Shown: piece after piece, positions 9,826-17,909 of the stretch
How the letters are laid out: every line of letters begins with the position of its first letter
Numbering within the stretch: position 1 is the first letter of the stretch
Assembly: GCF_963678635.1 (NCBI RefSeq)
Contig: NW_026971351.1
Span: 1-31,260, forward strand
DNA length: 31,260 bases
Source: Symsagittifera roscoffensis
Taxonomy: Eukaryota; Xenacoelomorpha; Acoela; Convolutidae
Reading direction: 5' to 3'
Position numbers and translations under genes: made by a program
The notes under the pieces: generated by a model
Database searches by the model: none
What the model was told of the DNA's origin: nothing
Seen by the model: only the letters and a program-made list of their open reading frames with translations

Positions 9826-11729
9826 TTTAAGGTCTATGGAGCAGTGTTTATTTCGAAAAAACTGGATGAATCTAACAAAAAACTAAAAGCTTAAGGTTTT
9901 TTGAAATCTTTATTACGAACACTTTAAAGTATCAACTGAAAAAATTTGCTGGCGGGAAATTTTTAAAGAGACCAACTAATATGCATAAATTCGACTTGGA
10001 AAGATTTCTAAGACTGATTTGATCTCCGCTTACCTATTATTAGCACGAAATAAATCGCGGGATTTTTGTTCCAATTTTGACAGTGGCAGCCCCCAAAATT
10101 TTACCAAAAATTTTCACACGAGAAATATCTTTTTATTTTGAGCTCTGTAACAAAAATATCCTGAATATCTTTCGAATCTTTGAAAAAAATGCTAAATTTA
10201 ACTAGTTAAAAAATGAATTTGGTTTTGAGATATAAAAACCATCCCGAGCGCAAACATTCCGTCAATTTCTTCGAAAGTAGTCAAAAATTAAACATAAGCT
10301 CTTAACAAAAATTGAACATAAGCTGTTAAATAATGCAAAATACATATTGATTTAATTATTATTGAAAATAGTCATATTTGCGCAAACCAAAATAGATTCA
10401 TTTGCTTTAAGAAGCTGTAGCTTTGTTGTTATTTGATTAAAAATGATAGCAATCGATCATTTCTTCATCGTTCTAACCATTGAAATCGGAGAAAAAAACT
10501 CATTGATTGTGTTTTTTTTTTGTTTACTATGCAAAATCAGACCACAAATAATGATCGATGCACTACAAAAAGTTCAAAAAATGACTGTCGAGAAAAGCCG
10601 GCTAGCAATTTTTGAGCTGTAGTCTATTTTCGAGCGAGAAAAGAGAGTGAGTATGTCTTACATAAAACAGATTTGTAATGGTCTAAATCTTGTATATTAA
10701 TGAAGCCGTTAACTTTTAATTTTACTCATTAGAAAATAGTTTTCGATGCTTTGTTTAGCGCCTTCTTCATAAAAAATGCTAAGAAAAAAAAACTGCTGCA
10801 AAAACTTTTTGTCGATATTTTTGGCAGTTTTTTCGAAGCTTTTTTCATTTTTCGTGGATAAATAAAAACAGTACTCCTAATTTAGAATTACCGTTGATAA
10901 TGCTGTAGTTCTACGGCTTCGTTCATATCCCCTGATCATGCCATAGAATGAAAAGATTTGATAAAAAAACACATTTTTTTTGTTTTTATTTTTGTTGCGG
11001 TCGGAGCATTCTAGGCGAATTGCTTAACAATTAGCTATCCTTGTCTGAAAATTTTTTTGGCCAGGGTCATAAGTTTTCAAAAAAAACCAATACGAAAGAA
11101 AGCAGTTTTTTATATTCGAGAGCATAGTCCAGATGCGCAGATGTTTAAACATTCATAATGTTTTATGGTAGTTTGCTTGGGTTCAGTTGAAAATGAAATC
11201 GGTGTGTGCAAGCGGTAAAAGATTCAATAGAAACTGAAAAATCACGTACTTTTAAATAAGAAAATTTATGAAAAACTATCGTACAAATCAAGCAAATTTG
11301 AAGAGGTTAGCTTTAACAAATACGGCAAAATCAGTTCTGAGGAAAACAATCGACGATCTGGTCTTTTTAGTTTAGTTGAATTACTCATGCATATACTTTC
11401 TTGCCTCGTCAATTATAAGAAACAAGATAGTGACTTCTCTTTCAATTTCTGAAACACTCAGTCTATGGACGGACTGAACCCAACCCTAGCGTTGAAAAAT
11501 TCAGTAGTTTTTATTTGAAATGACTGTTTTATTTTATGTAGCTAGTAACACTGCACTTTACATGAGACAATGATGACTTTCAACTAACTTTTATCCACTT
11601 CTTTGCGCTGTTCTATTAAACACGTGAAGAGTGCAATAACAATCGGCTCATTCGCATTTTTTATTAACAACAATTCGACAAAAAAGCAAATTTTGCACAG
11701 GCAAGAAGTATCAGTTATTAATTGCTAAC

Positions 11730-11775
11730 AAAACTGCTCGTATCTGAGCTCAAGGCCCTGAATATTCCGACTGCA
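11730..11775 (-). repeat. Terminal motif T (minus)
   Basis: The reverse complement reads GCAGTCGGAATATTCAGGGC then ATACGAGCAGTTTTG, clearly the same family as 14079-14122. Confidence 0.6.
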
Positions 11776-11984
11776 CTTAATTAACAAACTTTTTTTTGAT
11801 TGAATAACTCGGAAAAAATTGAAAAAAAAAGAAGATTTTTAAAAATATTTTCTTCTTTTTATCCCCCCACTCGCTAAGTTACAACTTGAGGGTGGGTTTA
11901 GCGTCTCGTATTTTGGTAACAGGATTAAATTACTGGTCTCAAATTAATTTGGAAAGCAATAATTTGCTTTTTCGCGTGTTATAA

Positions 11985-12180
11985 GCACACGATATATCGC
12001 ACTGTAATAATCCCAAATTGGCCAAATTGGCAATTTTCAAACGCCCGTATAATTACGAAAAATGATCCCAGATGAAAGATACATTTTTTTTGAATTTCAG
12101 ATTAAAACTTTGAGTTTTTGACAAAACTTCTGAGATGCTATTCCGTCTCAGCTGGAAAAATTCTGTCAAAAACGCTTAGT
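11985..12180 (-). repeat. Old dispersed repeat family S, inverted member
   Basis: On the minus strand: GGGATCATTTTTCGTAA, then CGTTTGAAAATTGCCAATTTGGCC, then a GCGATATATCG palindrome-rich block. The same order of blocks occurs at 12990-13110 and 13690-13850 on the plus strand, with strong divergence. Confidence 0.5.
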
Positions 12181-12989
12181 TAATAAGTCGAAAACTGACT
12201 GAACAAAAACCAAACCAAGAATAATCTGCACAAAAATTCAAGCACAAAAAATCAAGCACAACTATTCCTCACTTTCTTCGAATGTCGGAACAACAAAAAT
12301 TTTTTATACTGTAGTTGCAAAATTGGTTTTCAATGGTTTCAAAAAAGCAAATAAATTCGTACCTTTTCTTTTCAAAAGCTATTTTGTAAAAAATATCAAA
12401 TAATATAGACATCTCTTGACGCAATGCGACTAGTTTATGGTCAGTGTAAATAACTATAGTACGCCTTGCTTTATCCCAAAAACTTCATTGTTTCAGTTCT
12501 CACTGTCATTCTGGAGATGCAGTGTTTTCGTTTGGTGTTATGGCAATTCACTTCATCAGATTGGTTAACACAGTTTTTAATGATTACCAACCAAGTAATA
12601 ATTTTTTTGAGCATCAGTTACTTTTCGCTGGCCCCTCTGAATAGACGTTCAATCTGAGCAACTAAGGTGTATTCTTTTAGTATTTTATATTCGAGCGTTG
12701 ACAGCAAAACTTGCCCAGTAAAATAACAAAGAGTACTGTGAAAAAAAGCCTGAATGTTTTTCTCTTGTATCGTGTATTGTGAGACACCAATAATTGTAAT
12801 CTCCCCAAAACTCCCAAAACCTTTTTAACAAATCTGAAACTTGTTTGTTAATCCTTCCTTTTTGCTACAACTTTCGAAGTAAACTGAACATTTATGCTTA
12901 ATGTGTTTTTTTATTCAGTCAAGTTTCATCGATCGAAAAATAATATTTTTCACAAAAAGTTTATGCCTCAATGAAATTATTGACTCTCC

Positions 12990-13110
12990 AAAATAAAAAT
13001 CAAAAAGATATTTCACCGTTGATCATTAAAGCAAATTTTTGGGAGCTTGAAAACTGCCAATTTGGTCATGCTCTGGACAATTTTACGCGCGCGTTATAGA
13101 TTTTATCTAT
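12990..13110 (+). repeat. Old dispersed repeat family S, member 2
   Basis: TTTCACCGTTGATCATT, GCTTGAAAACTGCCAATTTGG, then GGACAATTTTACGCGCGCGTT. Diverged from the inverted member at 11985-12180. Confidence 0.5.
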
Positions 13111-13282
13111 AATTCGGAATTAATAACTCGAAATATTGATGCGTGTTAAATTATCCCGAACAACGAATCGATCCGAACTGAATTGAGGCTAGCTACTTTG
13201 TCCTAAAATTTTCGAACCATGACATTTCCACACTTGGTCTTTGATATTGCTTATATACACTTTTTCATTGATTTCTTTTCCT

Positions 13283-13312
13283 GTCTTTGGCCTGAAATAC
13301 AAGCAGTCTTGT
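13283..13312 (+). repeat. Terminal motif T (plus)
   Basis: GGCCTGAAATACAAGCAGTC then TTG. Diverged family member. Confidence 0.5.
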
Positions 13313-13689
13313 GCTAGGGTTCAATTTGAGTTTGCTAAGTGAAGCTTAAGTAGTTTGTTCAAATGTCTCCCTTTGAAATTTTTTTAAAGCAGATTACAAA
13401 TTTACGGTTTCCTACAAAAATTACTCAATCTTAGCCGCCACAGATCAAAGTAAAAATGATTGCTTTCAATGCTTCTGAGAGATAGGTGTTTGCGTTTAAA
13501 ATGCTGTCGAAAAAAAACTGTTCATTTGTCCTTGCGTACTATATTTTTTCTCGTAGGTACGTGCTCCTATTGTTGTTTATTGTTTCGACTTTCGATACGA
13601 AAGTAACGGAATATTTGTGCTCGGGGTGGGTTTTTTTTTCTTCAGACAAATTTCGACTTTTTAATTAGCCATTTTTGACGGAATTTTTT

Positions 13690-13850
13690 TTATCATCCAA
13701 AAGGTATTGTTGTCCTGAGCTTAAATTTGAAACGATATTTTACCTGTGATCATTTTTCGTAAAGTTATGAAGGTTTAAAGATGACCATTTTGGCTAACTT
13801 GGGACAATTAACGCGCGATATATTTCGCGCTATTAACGCGTAAGCGAAGA
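13690..13850 (+). repeat. Old dispersed repeat family S, member 3
   Basis: CCTGTGATCATTTTTCGTAA, GACCATTTTGGC, then GGGACAATTAACGCGCGATA and a GCGCG/CGCGC palindromic block. Aligns with the other two members. Confidence 0.5.
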
Positions 13851-14078
13851 TATAATCCGTCTTAGAAATCGTTCCAAATTGCTCGAAAGAAGCTTATATG
13901 CCATAATTGATTTGTTACAAGGAGCGAAATTTATTCTTGTGTAGTTTAAATGGCGTGTGGGGGGATGATTTTCATGGAAAAAAATTTCAAATTTTAGAAA
14001 AAAAAAATTTTCATTTTTTTTTTACATTTAATTTGTTAATGATATATATGTTATTATTGCTCCATAAACCTTAAAAGG

Positions 14079-14122
14079 CAGTCGGAACATTCAGGGCTTT
14101 GCCCTGATACGAGCAGTCTTGT
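14079..14122 (+). repeat. Terminal motif T with hairpin (plus)
   Basis: GCAGTCGGAACAT, then a perfect 7-bp hairpin TCAGGGC-TTT-GCCCTGA (14091-14107), then ten bases and CTTG at 14118-14121. A subterminal hairpin 10-12 nt before a short 3' end recalls Helitron 3' termini, although those normally end CTRR. Duplicated at 20392-20435. Confidence 0.6.
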
Positions 14123-14154
14123 TTCTTTTAAAAACTCACTCTGTGGATCATATC

Positions 14155-14159
14155 CTGGA
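14155..14159. repeat. Target-site duplication, left (CTGGA)
   Basis: Directly precedes TGTTAATG of the 5' LTR. Matches 30978-30982. The following T would extend it to six bases, so the exact edge is ambiguous by one. Confidence 0.85.
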
Positions 14160-14603
14160 TGTTAATGCTACATTAAAGTATGAAAGTATAGTATAAAGCC
14201 AGTATAGTTGCTTATCAATATCAGCTATATAGCTCAGCATATACATAGTGCGTTCCGGGGAGTTCGGCGTGGGTTCGATTCTCACCTAAGTCGTTTCATT
14301 TGAGAATCCTATTTGAGCCGAACCAGACAGAACATAAAATGCTAATATTTTAATCCGTTCAAAATTGGTTTGCAATTGAGTTTCTGTTAATTAAACTGCG
14401 TGAACTAAGTATGAACTCATTGTGAAAAAACACATAAATCACACAAATCAGGGCATGAACAAGCCCACTTTTTATCTTGATACGTGTAATGTTGTTGCTA
14501 ATTCCGTGCAATAAAAAATTACTAAAATTCGCCGTTTATTGATTCTCTTGAATTAAACCGATTCTGTTTCCTGTTTTTATAAGTTATAAAAAAGGCCAGA
14601 ATA
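14160..14603 (+). repeat. 5' LTR
   Basis: 444 bp, TGTTAATG to CCAGAATA. It contains TATAAAG at 14192-14198, a tRNA-like A-box/B-box block at 14230-14282, and the polyadenylation signal AATAAA at 14510-14515, followed by the U5-like stretch that reappears inverted in the leader. It does not end in the usual CA. The left edge is fixed by the target duplication and the right edge by divergence from the 3' LTR. Confidence 0.93.
14230..14282 (+). promoter_or_regulatory. tRNA-like A-box/B-box block inside the 5' LTR
   Basis: TAGCTCAGCAT (14230-14240) resembles a Pol III A-box and GGTTCGATTCT (14272-14282) a B-box, 42 bases apart, which is tRNA spacing. GTGGG-TTCGATT-CTCAC forms a proper 5-bp T-arm with a 7-base loop, and TTCCG/CGG can form part of an anticodon-like stem. 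The acceptor arms do not pair and the anticodon loop lacks the U33 pattern, so this is not a tRNA gene. It could be a captured tRNA-derived (SINE-like) segment. Confidence 0.5.
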
Positions 14604-14606
14604 TTT

Positions 14607-14624
14607 TGGTGCCGCGACTCGGGA
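14607..14624 (+). promoter_or_regulatory. Primer-binding site
   Basis: TGGTGCCGCGACTCGGGA starts three bases after the 5' LTR. It is complementary to a tRNA 3' end: CCA, discriminator A, a 7-nt acceptor strand whose partner is GCCGCGA, then the T-arm. GCCGYGA is the acceptor start I associate with tRNA-His, so a tRNA-His primer is the best guess, not established. Confidence 0.8.
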
Positions 14625-14700
14625 ATTTGTACCAGCCTCGCAAGTGAGTGTGAGTGTGTATGGTGCCTACTTCCACAAGATAAAGAAGGACCGAGCCAAA

Positions 14701-14815
14701 CACAATTTTGTGCTACCTCAAACTGAATCAAGGATCTACCCCTGCACAAATTTGTGCGACCTCAACCTCCGAATCGAGGACCCCCCCCACAATTTCGTGT
14801 GACCTCAAGTCAAAA
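14701..14815 (+). repeat. Leader repeat array with palindromic cores
   Basis: Three imperfect ~44-bp units begin CACAATTTTGTG (14701), CACAAATTTGTG (14745, a perfect 12-bp palindrome) and CACAATTTCGTG (14788). Each is followed by YKACCTCAA, and the first two continue into GAATC-AGGA and a C-run. It lies about 80 bases after the primer-binding site, where retroelement dimerisation and packaging signals usually sit. Confidence 0.75.
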
Positions 14816-15246
14816 ACGGGGAAACGACCACTAGTCAAAACAAAGCCGACAACCCAGAGGCCGACATCACACAAGGCGGAAAGTGGTTTTTTTTGTGGAA
14901 TCTTTGTATACTTTTGGACTCAGGCCCGGTGAACTACCTGCAAAAACTTGTAAGATCGAACCTGTGCTTTCAACTAACTTTTAGAATCTAATTTGTGCTA
15001 GTTTTTTAATCGAAAAAAAGTGCTACTTTTTTGATTATCAGTGCTATAAAATTTCATACGATGTTGTTAATTGCAAACCGATTTAGACCGTACTAGATAC
15101 ATAATCCCAGCTCATACCCAGTACCCTATTACCCCAGGATAGTCTCGAACCCAAAAAATTTTGTGAAAAAAAAAATTCAGAAAATTTTCCAAAAATTTTC
15201 GCAAAAAAATTGAATTAAAATTTTCAAAAAAAAAAAAAATTTCTCG
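14816..15246. other. Retrotransposon leader, no gene seen (duplicate 21136-21567)
   Basis: Between the palindromic array and the internal duplication. It ends in A-rich tracts (15165-15255) with AAAATTTTC-type repeats that vary in length between copies and probably served as the breakpoint of the 1.69-kb duplication. Confidence 0.6.
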
Positions 15247-15451
15247 AAAAAAAAAGTTTATTCCAACTTTTCCCAAAACTTTCACTGACAAAAAAAAAAT
15301 TTATTTTTTTTTGCCCGAAATTAGAGCAAAATCGGAAAACACCGTTTTCGTCTCGCCCGTTCAACCGTTTTAACCGTAAATCGTGTCGAGCAATTTTTTT
15401 GAGTGAATCCCTACCTCGGTTTCCTCCAGTGGTTGGATAAACTTTAATAAT

Positions 15452-15507
15452 TTATAAAAACAGGAAACAGAATCGGTTTAATTCAAAAGAATCAATAAAC
15501 GGCGAAT
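15452..15507 (-). repeat. Inverted U5-like LTR fragment
   Basis: Reverse complement of LTR bases 14527-14582 with one mismatch in 56. It ends (GGCGAAT) exactly at the start codon of the 170-codon ORF. In an RNA from the 5' LTR, this segment could pair with U5 over 56 bp, enclosing about 870 bases that include the primer-binding site. Confidence 0.93.
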
Positions 15508-16018
15508 GACTGTTCAATATCTTTTAAGCAATTCCCCAAAATGTATGATAGAGAAAAACTTTATAATTTGGCACGATGTTATAAATAATTCATTGAGCAA
15601 GCATAGATCAAACAACGATAACCCACTTACACCAGAAAGTCTGATTAAAATTTTAAAAGAATATAAAAAGAAAATATCAGCCATTATTTACGTACACCGT
15701 CAAAATACCCCTAATATTTACGGACGTTTGGTTGAAACAGGAATATTAACAATTAATGTGACCAAACATTTAATATCAAAAAGAAAAGCTAGCAATAAAG
15801 AATTAATTCGTAAGCTTAAATTAATTCATCCTCCGGCGTTTTTAGAAATAAAAAATTTGAGAATCATTCGACGTTATTTCCCCAATCTGTCCGAATTTAT
15901 CAATAAAGTTAAAAGTCGTCGACCAAGTTCAAGGAAAAGAAAAGCAGATAAGCAAAAGATTTCACAAATGACAACAGTCGAAGAATATTTAACATTTGTT
16001 AGGCATTATAAACCTTGA
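15506..16018 (+). CDS. Leader ORF of 170 codons, unknown family (copy a, unit 1)
   Basis: A complete ATG-to-TGA frame in an AT-rich context, where 170 open codons are unlikely by chance. It sits between LTR and gag, a place where BEL/Pao elements normally carry only a short leader. The protein is strongly basic and predicted mostly helical, without signal peptide or membrane segment. It begins MTVQYLLSNSPKC, has lysine-rich helices in the middle (around residues 46-57 and 87-107), an RIIRRYFPNL segment at 119-128 and a nuclear-localisation-like basic cluster SRRPSSRKRKADKQK at 137-151. The ATG is built from the last two bases of the inverted LTR fragment plus the next base, so the junction created or trimmed the start. 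I recognise no homologous family. Alternatives: a captured host or viral gene, or the 3' part of a longer gene. Upstream in frame there is a TAA within the LTR fragment. Confidence 0.6.
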   Translation: MTVQYLLSNSPKCMIEKNFIIWHDVINNSLSKHRSNNDNPLTPESLIKILKEYKKKISAIIYVHRQNTPNIYGRLVETGILTINVTKHLISKRKASNKELIRKLKLIHPPAFLEIKNLRIIRRYFPNLSEFINKVKSRRPSSRKRKADKQKISQMTTVEEYLTFVRHYKP

Positions 16019-16203
16019 TTTTTTTTTTGATTAGTTAAATTCATCTTTATTTTCAATCTTGTAGTTTGTTGTCCTTCTGTTCCGTAGGCAACGAGAATCG
16101 TAGGGGTCTTGCGAGGATCCTCTCGTTCGGTATAGGACGCGGCTACTTGAATTGACTCTATTTTGATTCCGTCAACCGACACTATTTTTTTGCTCTTATT
16201 TAA
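16006..16203 (-). CDS. Possible antisense ORF, tail-to-tail with the 170-codon ORF
   Basis: On the minus strand, the last ~65 codons of an open frame read like real protein (it includes KKIVSVDGIKIES and TPTILVAYGTEGQQ) and stop at 16006, overlapping the end of the 170-codon ORF by 13 bases. The local GC content is higher than either neighbour. Its apparent ATG at 16251 lies inside gag, so the true start is unknown. Copies: 17696-17893, 22327-22524, 24017-24214. In the b copies a Tyr codon is Phe. The product is not recognised. It may be a fragment of a captured gene or chance. Confidence 0.28.
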   Translation of the reverse strand, partial: LNKSKKIVSVDGIKIESIQVAASYTEREDPRKTPTILVAYGTEGQQTTRLKIKMNLTNQKKNQGL

Positions 16204-16219
16204 AAACAAATATTTCGAA

Positions 16220-16937
16220 ATGGAGCTTGATCTCGGCCAGAAGCTAAACAAAATTTATCTTGCCAGGAAAGAGTTAGAAACAAATCTTTTCGATTACCAT
16301 GCCAAAATTACGGAATATATAAGTGCGAATGATAGACCAGCTAAAATTGAAACGTACATAGAAGAATTTGCTTACAAAAATTATAGAGATAAATAATGAG
16401 CTTAAATCTTTGTCTATGCACAGCAACAATGCTGCTGAAACAATAAATCAACTTGAGTTTTAAGTTTTACCTGGGATCTACCACTGCAAAACATGACGAT
16501 GTATTAGGTCTAGCTAAAAATTACTTTCAAATTAAACATCAAGAGGACCAGGTAGCAACTGCACGAACCCCAACGCCAAGCGAATCCGTCCGTTCCAAGA
16601 AACCCCTTTCATAGTTTCTAAGATTGCATCAATGATTTCGAGTGAGCGTCGAAGAGAAGCAGCCCTTGCAAAAATTAGACGCGAGGAAGTTGAACGCCAA
16701 GTAGAGGCTAAGCTTCGTTTGAAAAAGCAAGAGATCCAGATTCAGTCGATGAAGGGTCAACTTGATCTTGATGTGGTTGTAGAGGAAAGCCGTCAAAAGC
16801 TAGCTGGAGCAACTATCGAAGAGGCTGAATATCTGGAAGACGCCTCTGAAATTTGTGAACTTCGTCGTAGCAGATCGAAATTGGCAATGGCCGTTCAGGA
16901 GAACCAAACGGAGGAAGACAGGACAAGAATTTGGGTG
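16220..16937 (+). pseudogene. gag: gag N-terminal fragment, copy a unit 1 (cut off by the internal duplication)
   Basis: The ATG at 16220 begins MELDLGQKLNKIYLARKELE, a charged helical start like BEL/Pao Gag. The frame breaks just after an A-run near 16376-16380 and stops at 16396. Remnants of the same protein continue in other frames to about 16610, then 16632-16937 is open again (an arginine/glutamate-rich coiled coil, REAALAKIRREEVERQVEAK and following). At 16938 the sequence jumps back to leader DNA, so the fragment has no capsid. Unlike copy b it retains the 16 bases 16818-16833. Confidence 0.8.
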
Positions 16938-17141
16938 AAAAAAAAAGGTTATTCCAACTTTTCCCAAAACTTTCACTGACAAAAAAAAAATTATTTTTTT
17001 TTGCCCGAATTTAGAGCAAAATCGGAAAACACCGTTTTCGTCTCGCCCGTTCAACCGTTTTAACCGTAAATCGTGTCGAGCATTTTTTTTGAGTGAATCC
17101 CTACCTCGGTTTCCTCCAGTGGTTGGATAAACTTTAATAAT

Positions 17142-17197
17142 TTATAAAAACAGGAAACAGAATCGGTTTAATTCAAAAGAATCAATAAACGGCGAAT
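17142..17197 (-). repeat. Inverted U5-like LTR fragment, copy b unit 1
   Basis: Same as 15452-15507. Confidence 0.93.
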
Positions 17198-17708
17198 GAC
17201 TGTTCAATATCTTTTAAGCAATTCCCCAAAATGTATGATAGAGAAAAACTTTATAATTTGGCACGATGTTATAAATAATTCATTGAGCAAGCATAGATCA
17301 AACAACGATAACCCACTTACACCAGAAAGTCTGATTAAAATTTTAAAAGAATATAAAAAGAAAATATCAGCCATTATTTACGTACACCGTCAAAATACCC
17401 CTAATATTTACGGACGTTTGGTTGAAACAGGAATATTAACAATTAATGTGACCAAACATTTAATATCAAAAAGAAAAGCTAGCAATAAAGAATTAATTCG
17501 TAAGCTTAAATTAATTCATCCTCCGGCGTTTTTAGAAATAAAAAATTTGAGAATCATTCGACGTTATTTCCCCAATCTGTCCGAATTTATCAATAAAGTT
17601 AAAAGTCGTCGACCAAGTTCAAGGAAAAGAAAAGCAGATAAGCAAAAGATTTCACAAATGACAACAGTCGAAGAATATTTAACATTTGTTAGGCATTATA
17701 AACCTTGA
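17196..17708 (+). CDS. Leader ORF of 170 codons (copy b, unit 1)
   Basis: Identical protein to 15506-16018. Here it lies directly upstream of the gag copy that is joined to the rest of the element. Confidence 0.6.
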   Translation: MTVQYLLSNSPKCMIEKNFIIWHDVINNSLSKHRSNNDNPLTPESLIKILKEYKKKISAIIYVHRQNTPNIYGRLVETGILTINVTKHLISKRKASNKELIRKLKLIHPPAFLEIKNLRIIRRYFPNLSEFINKVKSRRPSSRKRKADKQKISQMTTVEEYLTFVRHYKP

Positions 17709-17909
17709 TTTTTTTTTTGATTAGTTAAATTCATCTTTATTTTCAATCTTGTAGTTTGTTGTCCTTCTGTTCCGTAGGCAACGAGAATCGTAGGGGTCTT
17801 GCGAGGATCCTCTCGTTCGGTAAAGGACGCGGCTACTTGAATTGACTCTATTTTGATTCCGTCAACCGACACTATTTTTTTGCTCTTATTTAAAAACAAA
17901 TATTTCGAA

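Larger units (their letters stand above)
9370..14032. other. Long AT-rich non-coding stretch with old repeats
   Basis: No reading frame here shows domain-like composition; the longest are about 60-70 codons and low-complexity. It holds three members of an old ~150-bp repeat (11985-12180 minus, 12990-13110 plus, 13690-13850 plus) and several copies of a short terminal motif ending CGAGCAGTCTTG (listed separately). The remainder is unstructured AT-rich DNA, probably intronic or intergenic. Confidence 0.6.

Noticed and set aside
14223-14294. A true tRNA gene inside the LTR
   Set aside because: The T-arm and boxes are good, but acceptor arms do not pair and the anticodon loop is not standard, so I call it tRNA-like only.
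14701-14815. CRISPR-like array
   Set aside because: Only three imperfect units in a retrotransposon leader of an animal genome, without unique spacers of constant length.
15506-16018. Leader ORF as an envelope gene
   Set aside because: No signal peptide, membrane segment or cysteine pattern, and it lies before gag rather than after pol.
16086-16142. GAGGATCCTC palindrome as a regulatory operator
   Set aside because: A single 10-bp palindrome within a possible antisense coding region; too little to support a site.
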